In this document: in pieces, positions 10,702 through 19,795 of the stretch
Layout of the letters: each line of letters starts with the position of its first letter
How positions within the stretch are numbered: position 1 is the stretch's first letter
Assembly: GCF_014779555.2 (NCBI RefSeq)
Contig: NZ_CP094357.1
Location: forward strand, 3,162,001-3,226,000
Source: Lysobacter capsici
Lineage (GTDB): Bacteria > Pseudomonadota > Gammaproteobacteria > Xanthomonadales > Xanthomonadaceae
DNA length: 64,000 nt
Reading direction: 5' to 3'
The notes under the pieces: generated by a model
Databases searched by the model: none
Seen by the model: only the letters and a program-made list of their open reading frames with translations
What the model was told of the DNA's origin: nothing
Position numbers and translations under genes: made by a program

Positions 10702-11232
10702 ATGCTTCCCGGACCGCTCAACCTCGCCGCGTGGATCGACGAACACCGCCACCTACTCAAGCCGCCGGTCGGCAACAAGGTGATCTATGTCGGCGACTTC
10801 ATCGTCATGGTGGTCGGCGGGCCGAACCAGCGCACCGATTACCACTGGGACGAAGGCCCGGAGTGGTTCTACCAGCTCGAAGGCGAGATGGTGCTGCGCA
10901 TCCAGGAAGACGGCGCGGCGCGCGACATTCCGATCCGCGCCGGCGAGATATTCCTGCTGCCGCCGCGCGTGCCGCATTCGCCGCAACGCATGCCCGACTC
11001 GGCCGGGCTGGTGATCGAGCGCAAGCGCCTGGCGCACGAAGACGACGGCCTGATGTGGTTCTGCGAACAGTGCAACCACAAGATCTACGAAGAGTATTTC
11101 CACCTGCACAACATCGAGACCGACTTCCCGCCGGTGTTCGAACGCTTCTATTCCTCGCGCGAGCATCGGACCTGCACGAACTGCGGCCATCTGAACCCGG
11201 CGCCGGGCCGCTACGTGATGCCCGACACCTGA
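10702..11232 (+). CDS. nbaC: 3-hydroxyanthranilate 3,4-dioxygenase
   Basis: 176 residues, the bacterial length. Iron ligands are recognisable as H48, E54 and H92 within [11 protein letters not shown] and RVPHSPQR; R44, R96 and E106 fit the substrate-binding set. The C-terminal rubredoxin-like metal site is formed by two CxxC pairs (C121/C124 and C158/C161). It opens 3-hydroxyanthranilate with O2 to 2-amino-3-carboxymuconate semialdehyde. GGAG lies about 8 bp upstream of the ATG. The downstream decarboxylase starts 7 bp after its stop, consistent with passing on the unstable product before it cyclises to quinolinate. Confidence 0.97.
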   Translation: MLPGPLNLAAWIDEHRHLLKPPVGNKVIYVGDFIVMVVGGPNQRTDYHWDEGPEWFYQLEGEMVLRIQEDGAARDIPIRAGEIFLLPPRVPHSPQRMPDSAGLVIERKRLAHEDDGLMWFCEQCNHKIYEEYFHLHNIETDFPPVFERFYSSREHRTCTNCGHLNPAPGRYVMPDT

Positions 11233-11239
11233 GACCGCG

Positions 11240-12250
11240 ATGCTCAAGATCGACACCCACGCCCATTACCTGCCGCGCGACTGGCCCGATCTGGCGCGCA
11301 AGTACGGCGACGACCGCTTTCCAGTGATCCATCACACCGACGACGGTCGTCATCGCATTTATAAAGACGGCAAGTTCTTCCGCGAAATCTGGTCCAAGAC
11401 CTGGGACCCGCAGGAACGCGTCGACGACTACGCGCGTTTCGGCGTGCAGGTGCAGGTGATCAGCACCGTGCCGGTGATGTTCAGTTACTGGGCCAAGGCC
11501 AATCAGGCGCTGGACCTGCATCAATCGCTCAACGACCACATGGCCGCGACCTGCCGCGAGCATCCGCGCCATTACGCCGGCATCGGCACGGTGCCGCTGC
11601 AATCGCCGCGCCTGGCGGTGCAGGAACTCGAACGCTGCATGGACCAGCTCGGCCTGCAGGGCTGCCAGATCGGCAGCCACGTCAACGACTGGAACCTCGA
11701 CGCGCCGGAGTTGTTCGAATTCTTCGAGGCCGCGGCCGACCTGGGCGCGGCGATCCTGGTCCATCCCTGGGACATGATGGGGACGCCGAGCATGCCCAAG
11801 TACTGGCTGCCGTGGCTGGTCGGCATGCCCGCCGAGCAATCGCGCGCGGCCTGCTGCCTGGTGTTCGGCGGCGTGCTCGAACGCTTGCCGAAGTTGAAGA
11901 TCTGCCTGGCCCACGGCGGCGGCAGCTTCCCCTACACCATCGGCCGCATCGAGCACGGCTTCAACATGCGTCCGGATCTGGTCGCCACCGACAACCCGCG
12001 CAATCCGCGCGATTATCTGTCGCAGCTGTATTTCGATTCGTGGGTCGCCGACCCGCGCGCGCTGCAATACCTGCTCGACACCTGCGGCGTGTCGCGGGTC
12101 ATGCTCGGCACCGACTATCCCTTCCCGCTCGGCGAGCAATCGCCCGGCGCCGGCATCGCTTCGTTGCAGTTGGACGAGGCCGATCAGGCGCGGCTGTATC
12201 ACGGCACCGCGCTGGAATGGCTCGGCCTGTCGAAAGCGCGGTTCGAGTAG
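11240..12250 (+). CDS. 2-amino-3-carboxymuconate-6-semialdehyde decarboxylase (ACMSD)
   Basis: 336 residues, amidohydrolase superfamily. Zinc ligands H7 and H9 (THAHYL), H175 (VHPWDMMG) and D292 (GTDYPFP) match the ACMSD set; H225 in AHGGG fits the catalytic histidine. It removes CO2 from 2-amino-3-carboxymuconate semialdehyde, diverting flux from quinolinate/NAD synthesis to catabolism. It directly follows the dioxygenase and precedes an unknown small gene. Presence of ACMSD together with the downstream dehydrogenase and deaminase shows that the cluster is catabolic rather than dedicated to NAD synthesis. Confidence 0.96.
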   Translation: MLKIDTHAHYLPRDWPDLARKYGDDRFPVIHHTDDGRHRIYKDGKFFREIWSKTWDPQERVDDYARFGVQVQVISTVPVMFSYWAKANQALDLHQSLNDHMAATCREHPRHYAGIGTVPLQSPRLAVQELERCMDQLGLQGCQIGSHVNDWNLDAPELFEFFEAAADLGAAILVHPWDMMGTPSMPKYWLPWLVGMPAEQSRAACCLVFGGVLERLPKLKICLAHGGGSFPYTIGRIEHGFNMRPDLVATDNPRNPRDYLSQLYFDSWVADPRALQYLLDTCGVSRVMLGTDYPFPLGEQSPGAGIASLQLDEADQARLYHGTALEWLGLSKARFE

Positions 12251-12274
12251 GCGCATCGGGCCACGTCGCCGCCC

Positions 12275-12679
12275 ATGATCGATATCGATACCCTGCTCGC
12301 CGCGATCGAGTCCACGGCCTGGCACCTGCGCCAGCGCGACCAGGACGTCGACGAAGCCGTCATCGCCCAGTATCTCGATTCGCGCGACGAGCCGCCTTTC
12401 GATTCGGATTGGACCGCCGCCGATGCCTTGGTCCAAGCGTGCAAGCGCGGCCTTTCGGCCGAATCCATCGCAGCGATCGACGCCCAGTCCAGGCAAGTGC
12501 GCCAGGACGCGTTCGCGCTGGTGTTGCGCGTCAGCGAGCACGACGAATTGGCCGGCTACTTGTCCGACGACGCCGGACTGATAGTCGAAGCCGACCGGCT
12601 CGGCGTCGACTCGGCCTGGATCGCCGCGCTGCGGCGCCGCTACGAACGCCATGCGGCGCCGTTCGGACCTTTGCTTTGA
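12275..12679 (+). CDS. Hypothetical protein within kynurenine cluster
   Basis: 134 residues, unrecognised. It is acidic and helix-rich (predicted from composition), with no signal peptide, membrane segment or cysteine and no motif that I can name. It starts 24 bp after ACMSD and ends 82 bp before kynureninase, on the same strand and with the same codon style, so it is probably a real operon member. It may be a small structural or regulatory protein; no pathway step is clearly missing that it could supply. Confidence 0.65.
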   Translation: MIDIDTLLAAIESTAWHLRQRDQDVDEAVIAQYLDSRDEPPFDSDWTAADALVQACKRGLSAESIAAIDAQSRQVRQDAFALVLRVSEHDELAGYLSDDAGLIVEADRLGVDSAWIAALRRRYERHAAPFGPLL

Positions 12680-12761
12680 TTCCGCTCACTCGCTTTGACC
12701 TCGCTAGAAAGTCCCCGCGCCCATCGCGCCACGCCCGCCCACGCAGCGAAGCCACTCACTC

Positions 12762-14048
12762 ATGACCCAACCGCACTCCCCCGCCCATGCCGCCGCTCTC
12801 GACGCGGCCGATCCCTTGCAGACCTTGCGTGGCGAGTTCCTGATCCCGCGCCACGCAGATGAGGAGCAGGCCTACTTCGTCGGCAACTCGCTCGGCCTGC
12901 AACCGCGCGGCGCGCGCGCGCATGTCGAGGAAGTGCTGGACAAGTGGGCGATGGAAGCGGTCGAAGGCCACTTCACCGGCCAGGCGCAGTGGATGCCGTA
13001 CCACGAACTGGTGCGCGAGCCGCTGGCGCGACTGGTCGGCGCCTTGCCGAGCGAAGTGATCGCGATGAACTCGCTGACCGCGAATCTGCACCTGATGATG
13101 GTCAGCTTCTACCGCCCCACCCGCGAACGCCCGGCGATCCTGATCGAGGCCGGCTCGTTTCCGTCCGACCGTTACGCGGTGGCCTCTCAGATCGCCTTCC
13201 ACGGTTTCGATCCCGATACCGATCTGATCGAAATCCAGCCCGATGAACCCGGCGGGTTGATCTCGATGGCGAGCATCGAGCGCGCGATCGCCGAACACGG
13301 CCCGCGCCTGGCGCTGGTGCTGTGGCCGGGCGTGCAGTACCGCAGCGGCCAGGCGTTCGACCTCGACGCGATCGTGCGGCTGGCGCACGCGCAGGGCGCG
13401 GTGTGCGGGTTCGATCTGGCGCACGGCGTGGGCAATCTGGAACTGGGCCTGCACGACAGCGGCGTCGATTTCGCGGTGTGGTGCCATTACAAATATCTGA
13501 ACTCCGGCCCCGGCGCGGTCGCCGGCTGCTTCGTCCACGATCGTCACGCGCGCAGCGACGTGCCGCGTTTCGCCGGCTGGTGGGGGCATGAAGCCACGAC
13601 CCGTTTCCGCATGGGCCCGCAGTTCGTACCCACTCCCGGCGCGGAAGGCTGGCAACTGAGCAATCCGCCGATCCTGGGCCTGGCGCCGCTGCGCGCTTCG
13701 CTGGACCTGTTCGACCGCGTCGGCATGCGCGCCCTGCGCGAAAAATCCCTGCGCCTGACCGGTTATCTGGAAACGTTGATCCGCGCGCGCCTGGCCGACA
13801 CCCTCGACATCGTGACCCCGGCCGATCCGGCCCAGCGCGGCTGCCAGCTGTCGTTGCGGGTGATCGGCGGTCGTGGCCTGAGCGGTCGCGCGGCGGGCCG
13901 CGATTTGTTCGACTATCTGGCGCAGAACGGCGTGCTGGGCGACTGGCGCGAACCGGACGTGATCCGCATTTCGCCGGCGCCGCTCTATAACACGCATGGG
14001 GATGTTTCGAGGTTTGTGGCGGCGGTTGAGGGTTGGCGGGGTGCTTAA
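12762..14048 (+). CDS. kynU: Kynureninase
   Basis: 428 residues. A PLP-dependent fold type I enzyme; the Schiff-base lysine is K243 in HYKYLNSGPG, and the phosphate/ring-binding D217 and H220 lie in GFDLAH. The N-terminal YFVGNSLGLQPR is the kynureninase signature. It cleaves kynurenine or 3-hydroxykynurenine to anthranilate or 3-hydroxyanthranilate plus alanine, feeding the dioxygenase encoded upstream. The gap after it contains the repeat-framed GIY-YIG gene before kynurenine monooxygenase, so the operon may be interrupted there. Confidence 0.97.
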   Translation: MTQPHSPAHAAALDAADPLQTLRGEFLIPRHADEEQAYFVGNSLGLQPRGARAHVEEVLDKWAMEAVEGHFTGQAQWMPYHELVREPLARLVGALPSEVIAMNSLTANLHLMMVSFYRPTRERPAILIEAGSFPSDRYAVASQIAFHGFDPDTDLIEIQPDEPGGLISMASIERAIAEHGPRLALVLWPGVQYRSGQAFDLDAIVRLAHAQGAVCGFDLAHGVGNLELGLHDSGVDFAVWCHYKYLNSGPGAVAGCFVHDRHARSDVPRFAGWWGHEATTRFRMGPQFVPTPGAEGWQLSNPPILGLAPLRASLDLFDRVGMRALREKSLRLTGYLETLIRARLADTLDIVTPADPAQRGCQLSLRVIGGRGLSGRAAGRDLFDYLAQNGVLGDWREPDVIRISPAPLYNTHGDVSRFVAAVEGWRGA

Positions 14049-14077
14049 GCTCCGGCCATAACCGCGCAACCCCAAGC

Positions 14078-14116
14078 CCGTCATTCCCGCGAACGCGGGA
14101 ATCCAGTGACTTTAAG
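14078..14116 (+). repeat. Left inverted end of GIY-YIG element (REP-like palindrome)
   Basis: Contains the self-complementary ATTCCCGCGAACGCGGGAAT followed by CCAG and GACTTT. The inverse complement of the same roughly 37-bp unit is at 14431-14467. Together they frame the GIY-YIG gene. The palindromic core is of the type found in several bacterial dispersed repeats. Confidence 0.85.
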
Positions 14117-14132
14117 CCCTCAAGGGCGAGGC

Positions 14133-14429
14133 ATGAACAAACAACCTGCCGTCTACCTGATGGCCAGCGGCCGCAACGGCACTTTGTATATCGGCGTCAC
14201 GGGTGACTTAGTGCGACGCGCATGGCAGCATCGGGAGCACGTCACCCAGGGATTCACGCAACGCTACGACGTGCATCAACTGGTGTGGTTCGAATTGCAC
14301 GATTCATTCGAAAGCGCCATCACCCGCGAGAAGCAGATAAAGAAATGGCGACGAGAATGGAAAATCGATCTGATCGAGGCGAAGAATCCGTATTGGCTCG
14401 ATCTGTGGCCCGGCTTACTGGCGACGTGA
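14133..14429 (+). CDS. GIY-YIG nuclease family protein (YhbQ/UPF0213-like)
   Basis: 98 residues from the ATG at 14133, preferred over a GTG at 14106 because it has a GGGCGAGG-type ribosome site and the domain begins straight after it. The GIY-YIG motif is visible as VYLM then LYIGVT, followed by the conserved Arg (LVRRAWQHR) and Glu (ITREKQIKKW) positions, so the single-domain nuclease appears complete. Such small proteins are structure-specific or orphan nucleases of uncertain role. It is framed on both sides by inverted REP-like palindromes and lies between kynU and kmo, unrelated to their pathway, which suggests that it arrived as a small mobile unit. Confidence 0.88.
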   Translation: MNKQPAVYLMASGRNGTLYIGVTGDLVRRAWQHREHVTQGFTQRYDVHQLVWFELHDSFESAITREKQIKKWRREWKIDLIEAKNPYWLDLWPGLLAT

Positions 14430-14430
14430 C

Positions 14431-14467
14431 AAAAGTCGCTGGATTCCCGCGTTCGCGGGAATGACGG
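14431..14467 (-). repeat. Right inverted end of GIY-YIG element
   Basis: Inverse complement of the unit at 14078-14116, starting one base after the GIY-YIG stop codon. The palindromic core is identical; only a few bases differ in the flanking GACTTT tract. It could also fold as a hairpin in the transcript. Confidence 0.85.
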
Positions 14468-14550
14468 CCTGGAAGTTACGCTCCCGGCCGGAAGCATTCT
14501 TTTTAGCCTGAAGCATCCTTAGCAGTACTCGCCCTGAAGGCTCACGCTCC

Positions 14551-15921
14551 TTGAACACACCCACCCACCCCAAGCACATCACCCTCATCGGCGCAGGCCT
14601 CGCCGGCGCCCTGCTCGCCACCCTGCTCGCGCGGCGCGGCTGGCAGGTGGATGTCTACGAGAAACGCGGCGATCCGCGCCTGCAGGGCTACCAGGGCGGG
14701 CGCTCGATCAATCTCGCCCTGGCCGAGCGCGGCCGGCATGCGCTGCGCCTGGCCGGCGCGGACGAGGCGGTGATGGCGCAGGCGGTGATGATGCGCGGGC
14801 GCATGGTGCATTTTCTCGACGGTCGCGCCGATCTGCAGCGCTACGGCCGCGACGACAGCGAGGTGATCTGGTCGGTGCATCGCGGCGAGTTGAACCTGAT
14901 CCTGCTGCAGATCGCCGAAGACGCCGGGGCCAGGCTGCATTTCCATCGCGGCCTGAGCGAGGTCGATTTCGACCGGCGCATCGCCCGCTTCGTCGACGAT
15001 CGCGACGGCGGTTCGCACGAAATCGTCTTCGACAGCCTGGTCGGCGCCGACGGCGCGGGCTCGGCGCTGCGCGCGTCGATGAAGCAGGCCGCCGACCTGG
15101 GCGAACGCACCGAGTTCCTCGGCCATTCCTACAAGGAACTGGAAATCCCGCCCTCGCCCGACGGTGGTTTCAGCATCGAACCCAACGCACTGCACATCTG
15201 GCCGCGCGGCCGCTACATGTGCATCGCGCTGCCGAATGACGAACGCACCTTCACCGTCACCTTGTTTTTACCCAACGAAGGCGATCCGAGTTTCCAGACC
15301 ATCCGCGACGGCGCCGACGCGCGTGCATTGTTCGAACGCGACTTCGCCGACGCGCTGCCGCTGATCCCGAACCTCGAGCACGATTTCGAACACAACCCGG
15401 CCGGCCTGCTGGCGACCTTGTACCTGGACCGCTGGCACCTGGACGATCGCGCGGTGCTGCTGGGCGACGCCGCGCACGCGATGGTGCCGTTCCACGGCCA
15501 GGGCATGAACTGCGCGTTCGAGGATTGCGTCGCCCTGGCCGAGCGTCTGCTCGCCGACGACGACCGCGCCGCGGCCTTCGCCGCGTTCCAGCAGCAGCGC
15601 CTGCCGAGCGCGCGCGCGATCCAGGCGATGGCGCTGGAAAACTATCTGGAAATGCGCGACCGCGTCGACAACGACGATTACCTGCTGCAGCGCGCCCTGG
15701 AGCACGAACTCGCCCAGCGCCATCCCGAGCGTTTCATGCCGCGCTACGCGATGGTGACCTTCCACCGCATGCCGTACGAGGTCGCATACGAACGCGGCCA
15801 GCGCCAGCGCGAGTTGCTGGTCGAGCTGACCGCCGGCCACGAGCGCCTGGACACGCTCGACTGGCACCGCGTCGACGCGCTGGTGCGCGAACGCCTGTCG
15901 CCCCTGCCCACGGACGAATGA
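14551..15921 (+). CDS. kmo: Kynurenine 3-monooxygenase
   Basis: 456 residues from a TTG start at 14551, with GAAGG 10 bp upstream; no ATG precedes the dinucleotide-binding motif. FAD motifs are in order: GAGLAGALLATLLARRG near residues 14-30, the middle DG(A)xGxxS (VGADGAGSALR) and the GD motif LLGDAAHAMVPFHGQGMN. It hydroxylates kynurenine to 3-hydroxykynurenine using NADPH and O2. It completes the branch from kynurenine to 3-hydroxyanthranilate with kynU. It is separated from kynU by the GIY-YIG element, so it may need its own promoter. The first tryptophan steps (dioxygenase, formamidase) are not in the window. Confidence 0.95.
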   Translation: MNTPTHPKHITLIGAGLAGALLATLLARRGWQVDVYEKRGDPRLQGYQGGRSINLALAERGRHALRLAGADEAVMAQAVMMRGRMVHFLDGRADLQRYGRDDSEVIWSVHRGELNLILLQIAEDAGARLHFHRGLSEVDFDRRIARFVDDRDGGSHEIVFDSLVGADGAGSALRASMKQAADLGERTEFLGHSYKELEIPPSPDGGFSIEPNALHIWPRGRYMCIALPNDERTFTVTLFLPNEGDPSFQTIRDGADARALFERDFADALPLIPNLEHDFEHNPAGLLATLYLDRWHLDDRAVLLGDAAHAMVPFHGQGMNCAFEDCVALAERLLADDDRAAAFAAFQQQRLPSARAIQAMALENYLEMRDRVDNDDYLLQRALEHELAQRHPERFMPRYAMVTFHRMPYEVAYERGQRQRELLVELTAGHERLDTLDWHRVDALVRERLSPLPTDE

Positions 15922-15934
15922 GCGCCGACTGACC

Positions 15935-17386
15935 ATGCCCGCCAGCTTCCTGTTCTACGATCTGGAGACCTACGGCTCCGATCCGCGCACCACTCGCATC
16001 GCCCAGTTCGCGGCGATCCGCACCGACGCCGATCTCAACCAGATCGACACGCCGATCAGCGTGTTCGTCAAACCCGCCGACGACCTGCTGCCCTCGCCGA
16101 TCGCCACCGTCATCACCGGGATCGCGCCGCAGGACGCATTACGCGACGGCGTCAGCGAGGCGGAGATCTTCGCGCTGATCTTCGACGAAATGGCGCGGCC
16201 GGAAACCTGCAGCGCAGGCTACAACTCGCTGCGCTTCGACGACGAGTTCGTGCGCTACGGGCTGTTCCGCAATTTCTACGACCCTTACGAACGCGAGTGG
16301 CGCGGCGGCAATTCGCGCTGGGACCTGCTCGACGTGCTGCGATTGGCGCATGCGTTGCGGCCCGACGGCATCGTCTGGCCCAGGCGCGAGGACGGCGCGA
16401 CCTCGTTCAAGCTCGAACACCTGGCCGAAGCCAACGGCGTGCGCGAAGGCGACGCCCACGAGGCGCTGTCGGACGTGCGCGCACTGATCGGCATCGCGCG
16501 CAAGTTCAAGGCCGCCCAACCCAAGCTGTGGGAATACGCTTTGCGTCTGCGCGACAAGCGCTTCGCCGGCTCGCTGCTCGACGTGATCGCGATGACCCCG
16601 GCCCTGCATGTGTCGCAGCGCTATCCCGCCGCGCGCATGTGCGCCGCGCCGGTGATCCCGCTGGCGCGGCATCCGCGCATCGACAACCGCGTGCTGGTGT
16701 TCGATCTGGCCCAGGACCCGGCCGCGCTGCTGCGTCTGGCGCCCGACGAAATCGCCGACCGCCTGTACACGCCGACCGCCGACCTGCCGCAGGGCGAGGA
16801 ACGCATCGCGCTCAAGGAAGTGCATCTCAATCGCTGTCCGGCCCTGATCGCGTGGAATCATCTGCGGCCGGCCGATTTCGAACGCCTGCAGATCGATCCG
16901 GCCCAGGTCGAACGGCATGCCGCGCAGATCCGCGAGGCCGGGCCGGAACTGGTGGAAAAGGTCCGGCGGGTGTATGCGAACGATCGCGCGCGCGATCCCT
17001 CGGACGTCGACGCCTCGCTGTACGACGCCTTCATCGGCGACGGCGACAAGCGTTTGTTCCGCAACGTGCGCACCACCGCGCCCGAAGCGCTGGCCCAGGC
17101 TGCGTTCGAATTCCGCGATACGCGCCTGCCCGAACTGCTGTTCCGCTACCGCGCGCGCAACTGGCCGCAGACCCTCAGCGTGGCCGAGCGCGAGCGTTGG
17201 GACGCCTACCGTCGTCATCGCCTAGTCGACGACTCGGGCCTGTCGGAATTCAACTTCGAGCGCTTCGCGATCGAGCTGCAGCAAGCCCGCGCGATGGTCG
17301 GCGAGGATGGGGCCAAGCAGGCCCTGCTCGATCGGCTCGAGGACTGGGCGGGCGCGATCGCGCGCGATCTGAACGCTTCAGGGTGA
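15935..17386 (+). CDS. sbcB: Exodeoxyribonuclease I
   Basis: 483 residues against 475 in E. coli. DEDDh 3'-5' exonuclease motifs: D9 and E11 in FYDLETYG, the middle Asp in YNSLRFDDEFVRYG, and the HEALSDV motif holding the catalytic His and last Asp. The SH3-like and C-terminal helical regions follow, with the typical KEVHLNRCPAL segment. It degrades single-stranded DNA during repair and recombination. It starts 13 bp after kmo; that adjacency probably reflects compact packing rather than function. Confidence 0.96.
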   Translation: MPASFLFYDLETYGSDPRTTRIAQFAAIRTDADLNQIDTPISVFVKPADDLLPSPIATVITGIAPQDALRDGVSEAEIFALIFDEMARPETCSAGYNSLRFDDEFVRYGLFRNFYDPYEREWRGGNSRWDLLDVLRLAHALRPDGIVWPRREDGATSFKLEHLAEANGVREGDAHEALSDVRALIGIARKFKAAQPKLWEYALRLRDKRFAGSLLDVIAMTPALHVSQRYPAARMCAAPVIPLARHPRIDNRVLVFDLAQDPAALLRLAPDEIADRLYTPTADLPQGEERIALKEVHLNRCPALIAWNHLRPADFERLQIDPAQVERHAAQIREAGPELVEKVRRVYANDRARDPSDVDASLYDAFIGDGDKRLFRNVRTTAPEALAQAAFEFRDTRLPELLFRYRARNWPQTLSVAERERWDAYRRHRLVDDSGLSEFNFERFAIELQQARAMVGEDGAKQALLDRLEDWAGAIARDLNASG

Positions 17387-17576
17387 ACCGCGGCGTCCGC
17401 GAGCGGGCGCGCAAACCCGCGCTTCGGCTCGGCGTCTCTTGGATTTCGCGCATCCATCGCTATTTTGTCGGGATCGAACCAATCCGGCCCGGACCCGCCG
17501 CGACCCAGGCCAATGGCCTGGACGCCGCGCCGGATCGTTCGTCCCACCTTTCGCTTCGCGCTTTCGAGACTGCCGC

Positions 17577-18263
17577 ATGAGCCGATATTTCTCCGATGCC
17601 AGCTTCAAGTTCCTGCGTTCGCTGGCGCGCAACAACAATCGCGAATGGTTCCACGAGCACAAGGCCGCTTACGAGAGCCATGTGCGCGGCCCGTTCCTGC
17701 GCCTGCTGACCGATCTGCAGCCGGCGCTGGCGCAGATCAGCCCGCATTACCGCAGCGAACCCAAGAACGTCGGCGGCTCGCTGTTCCGCATCCATCGCGA
17801 CACCCGTTTCGCCAACGACAAGGCGCCGTACAAGAGCTGGCAGGGCGCGCGCCTGTTCCATGAGCGCAAGCGTCAGGTCGAAGCGCCGTCGTTCTATATC
17901 CACCTGCAGGGCGGCGAGTGCTTCATCGCCTCGGGCGTGTGGCATCCCGAGCCCGATTCGCTGCGCAAGATCCGCCACTTCGTGCTCGACAACCCGGGCA
18001 GCTGGAAGGCGGCCGCGCACGATCCCAAGTTCCGCAAGCGCTACGACCTCGACGACAGCGAGATGCTGACCCGCGCGCCGCGCGGATTTCCGGCCGATTT
18101 CGAATTCGCCGAGGATCTGCGGCGCAAGAACTTCGTGGCCTTGCGATCGATCGACGACGAGACCATGACCGGGCCGCGGCTGCTCAAGACGCTGGAGAAG
18201 GATCTGGCCGGGCTGGCGCCGTTTACCGATTATCTGTGCGCTGCGCTGGATCTGGAGTTCTGA
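17577..18263 (+). CDS. DUF2461 (TIGR02453) family protein
   Basis: 228 residues from the ATG at 17577. Recognised by its family pattern: FLRSLARNNNREWFHEHK at the start, FRIHRDTRFANDKAPYK in the middle and GGECFIASGVWHPEPDSLRKIR. These are abundant, cytoplasmic, uncharacterised proteins. There is no signal peptide and no membrane segment. The ATG follows 190 bp of sequence after sbcB that contains no other gene. No operon partner is evident. Confidence 0.92.
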   Translation: MSRYFSDASFKFLRSLARNNNREWFHEHKAAYESHVRGPFLRLLTDLQPALAQISPHYRSEPKNVGGSLFRIHRDTRFANDKAPYKSWQGARLFHERKRQVEAPSFYIHLQGGECFIASGVWHPEPDSLRKIRHFVLDNPGSWKAAAHDPKFRKRYDLDDSEMLTRAPRGFPADFEFAEDLRRKNFVALRSIDDETMTGPRLLKTLEKDLAGLAPFTDYLCAALDLEF

Positions 18264-18301
18264 GTCACCGCGGTTGGCTGGATTGCCGCGCTTGTGGTGA
18301 G

Positions 18302-18490
18302 TAAAAGCGAATCCCTCATGCGCCCCTTTTCCGAAGGGGGGGAACAGCAAAGGCGGCTGTCGCGCATGCGTTGGTTCATCGCGCATCCCGTGGCTCAGCG
18401 CGCACCACATGGCCCACTTTGAAAAAGCGGGCGAGCGTGCGGCGCGGGTACGAAGTCAGGAGTGTCCTCAGCGCGGGGGATTCGCTTTTG
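18302..18490. repeat. Dispersed repeat, family A (diverged copy)
   Basis: Shows the same parts as 1679-1804: AAAAGCGAATCCC and a CCCCTTTTCCGAAGGGGGG hairpin at the left, TTTGAAAAAGCGGG and GCGGGGGATTCGCTTTTGC at the right, in inverted order. It fills most of the 338-bp gap between the DUF2461 gene and the MFS gene; no other feature was seen there. Confidence 0.6.
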
Positions 18491-18601
18491 CCGCAACGGC
18501 CAAGCGAAACGTTCAACCCCGCGCGGCCCGTCGCGACAAGACACAAATCGACACGAATATCCACGCCGGCGCACCCGACCCACCCCCACGCTTCCGGTAT
18601 C

Positions 18602-19795
18602 GTGACCACTCCGCCCCACACCGTCGCGAGCCCGCGCTTGTCCCCCGCCGAATTCCGCCGTTACGCGCTGTTCTACCTGGGCTACTACGGCGCGCTGGGC
18701 GCCTACACGCCGTACATCGGCCGCTGGGTCAGCGCCAACGGCCACGGCGGTTATGCGGTCGGAGCGATGCTGGCGCTGTGGTACGGCGGCCGCATCCTGG
18801 CGCCGCCGACCTGGGCGCGGCAGGTCGCGCGCAGTCCCGCGCCGGGGCATTGGCTGGTCGCCGGCTGCGCGCTGGCACTGGCGGTGTTCGCCGGCTTCAC
18901 CCGCTTCGACCACGGCCTGATGCTGTTCGTGGTCATGGGCGTGTTCGCGCTGTTCTTCAATGCGGTGATGCCGCAGTTCGAGGCGATGACCTTGAACGCG
19001 CTGGGCACGCGCAATCACGACTACGGCAAGATCCGCATGTGGGGATCGGTCGGTTTCCTGCTGGTCGCGGCGAGCTACGGCTGGCTGCTCGACCGGCTGG
19101 GCAACGATGCTTTCATCTGGCTCACCTTGCCGTGGCTGGCGCTGACCGCCGCGGCCGCGTGGCTGCACCGCGCCGATCCGCCCTCGCCGGCGATCGACCC
19201 GGGCGTGGCGCGCGAACGTCTGTGGCGACGCCCGGGCACGCGCCGCCTGCTGTGCACCGCGCTGCTGATGCAACTGGGCTTCGGCCCGTTCTACGTGTTC
19301 TACACCCTGCAACTGCAGGCGCACGGCCACGACGGTTTCGCGGTCGGGCTGCTGTGGGCGATCGGGGTGATCTGCGAGATCCTCATGTTCTGGCAGGCGC
19401 CGCGACTGGTGCAACGCTTCGGCGCGCACAAGCTGATGGCGGCGTGCCTGATCGCGACCGCGTTGCGCTGGACCCTGGTGGCGTTCTTCGCCGATTCCTT
19501 CGCCTGGATGGCGTTGGCGCAGACCGGGCACGCGCTGAGCTTCGCCGCGTTCCACGCCGGCTGCATGCGGCGCATGGCCGAGCTGTTCCCGGCGCGGCGC
19601 GACATGGCCTCGGCGCAGGGCATGCTGTACGGCTTCAGCGGCGGTATCGGCGGCGTGCTCGGCGCCGGCATGGCGGCGTTCGCCTGGCAGCACGGCGGTG
19701 GCGCCGCGGCGTTCGTGGCCGGCGCGGGTTGTGCGTTGATCGCGTTGTGCGTGCATGTGGCCACGCAGCGATTCGCGCGGTCGGTTCCCGCCTGA
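18602..19795 (+). CDS. MFS transporter (MFS_1-like, HcaT/LacY-related)
   Basis: 397 residues from a GTG at 18602, chosen because the first helix begins shortly after (LFYLGYYGALGAYTPYIGRW), which is the start pattern of this MFS subgroup; the reading frame stays open further upstream through repeat sequence. About 12 hydrophobic helices can be counted, with the cytoplasmic loop near the centre. Proteins of this type resemble phenylpropionate and nucleoside/sugar proton symporters. No neighbouring enzyme indicates the substrate, and the ribosome site is weak, so the exact start is uncertain. Confidence 0.85.
   Translation: MTTPPHTVASPRLSPAEFRRYALFYLGYYGALGAYTPYIGRWVSANGHGGYAVGAMLALWYGGRILAPPTWARQVARSPAPGHWLVAGCALALAVFAGFTRFDHGLMLFVVMGVFALFFNAVMPQFEAMTLNALGTRNHDYGKIRMWGSVGFLLVAASYGWLLDRLGNDAFIWLTLPWLALTAAAAWLHRADPPSPAIDPGVARERLWRRPGTRRLLCTALLMQLGFGPFYVFYTLQLQAHGHDGFAVGLLWAIGVICEILMFWQAPRLVQRFGAHKLMAACLIATALRWTLVAFFADSFAWMALAQTGHALSFAAFHAGCMRRMAELFPARRDMASAQGMLYGFSGGIGGVLGAGMAAFAWQHGGGAAAFVAGAGCALIALCVHVATQRFARSVPA

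Noticed and set aside
14133-14429. Homing endonuclease in an intron or intein
   Set aside because: It lies between complete genes and splits none, and it is a stand-alone single domain without intron folds.
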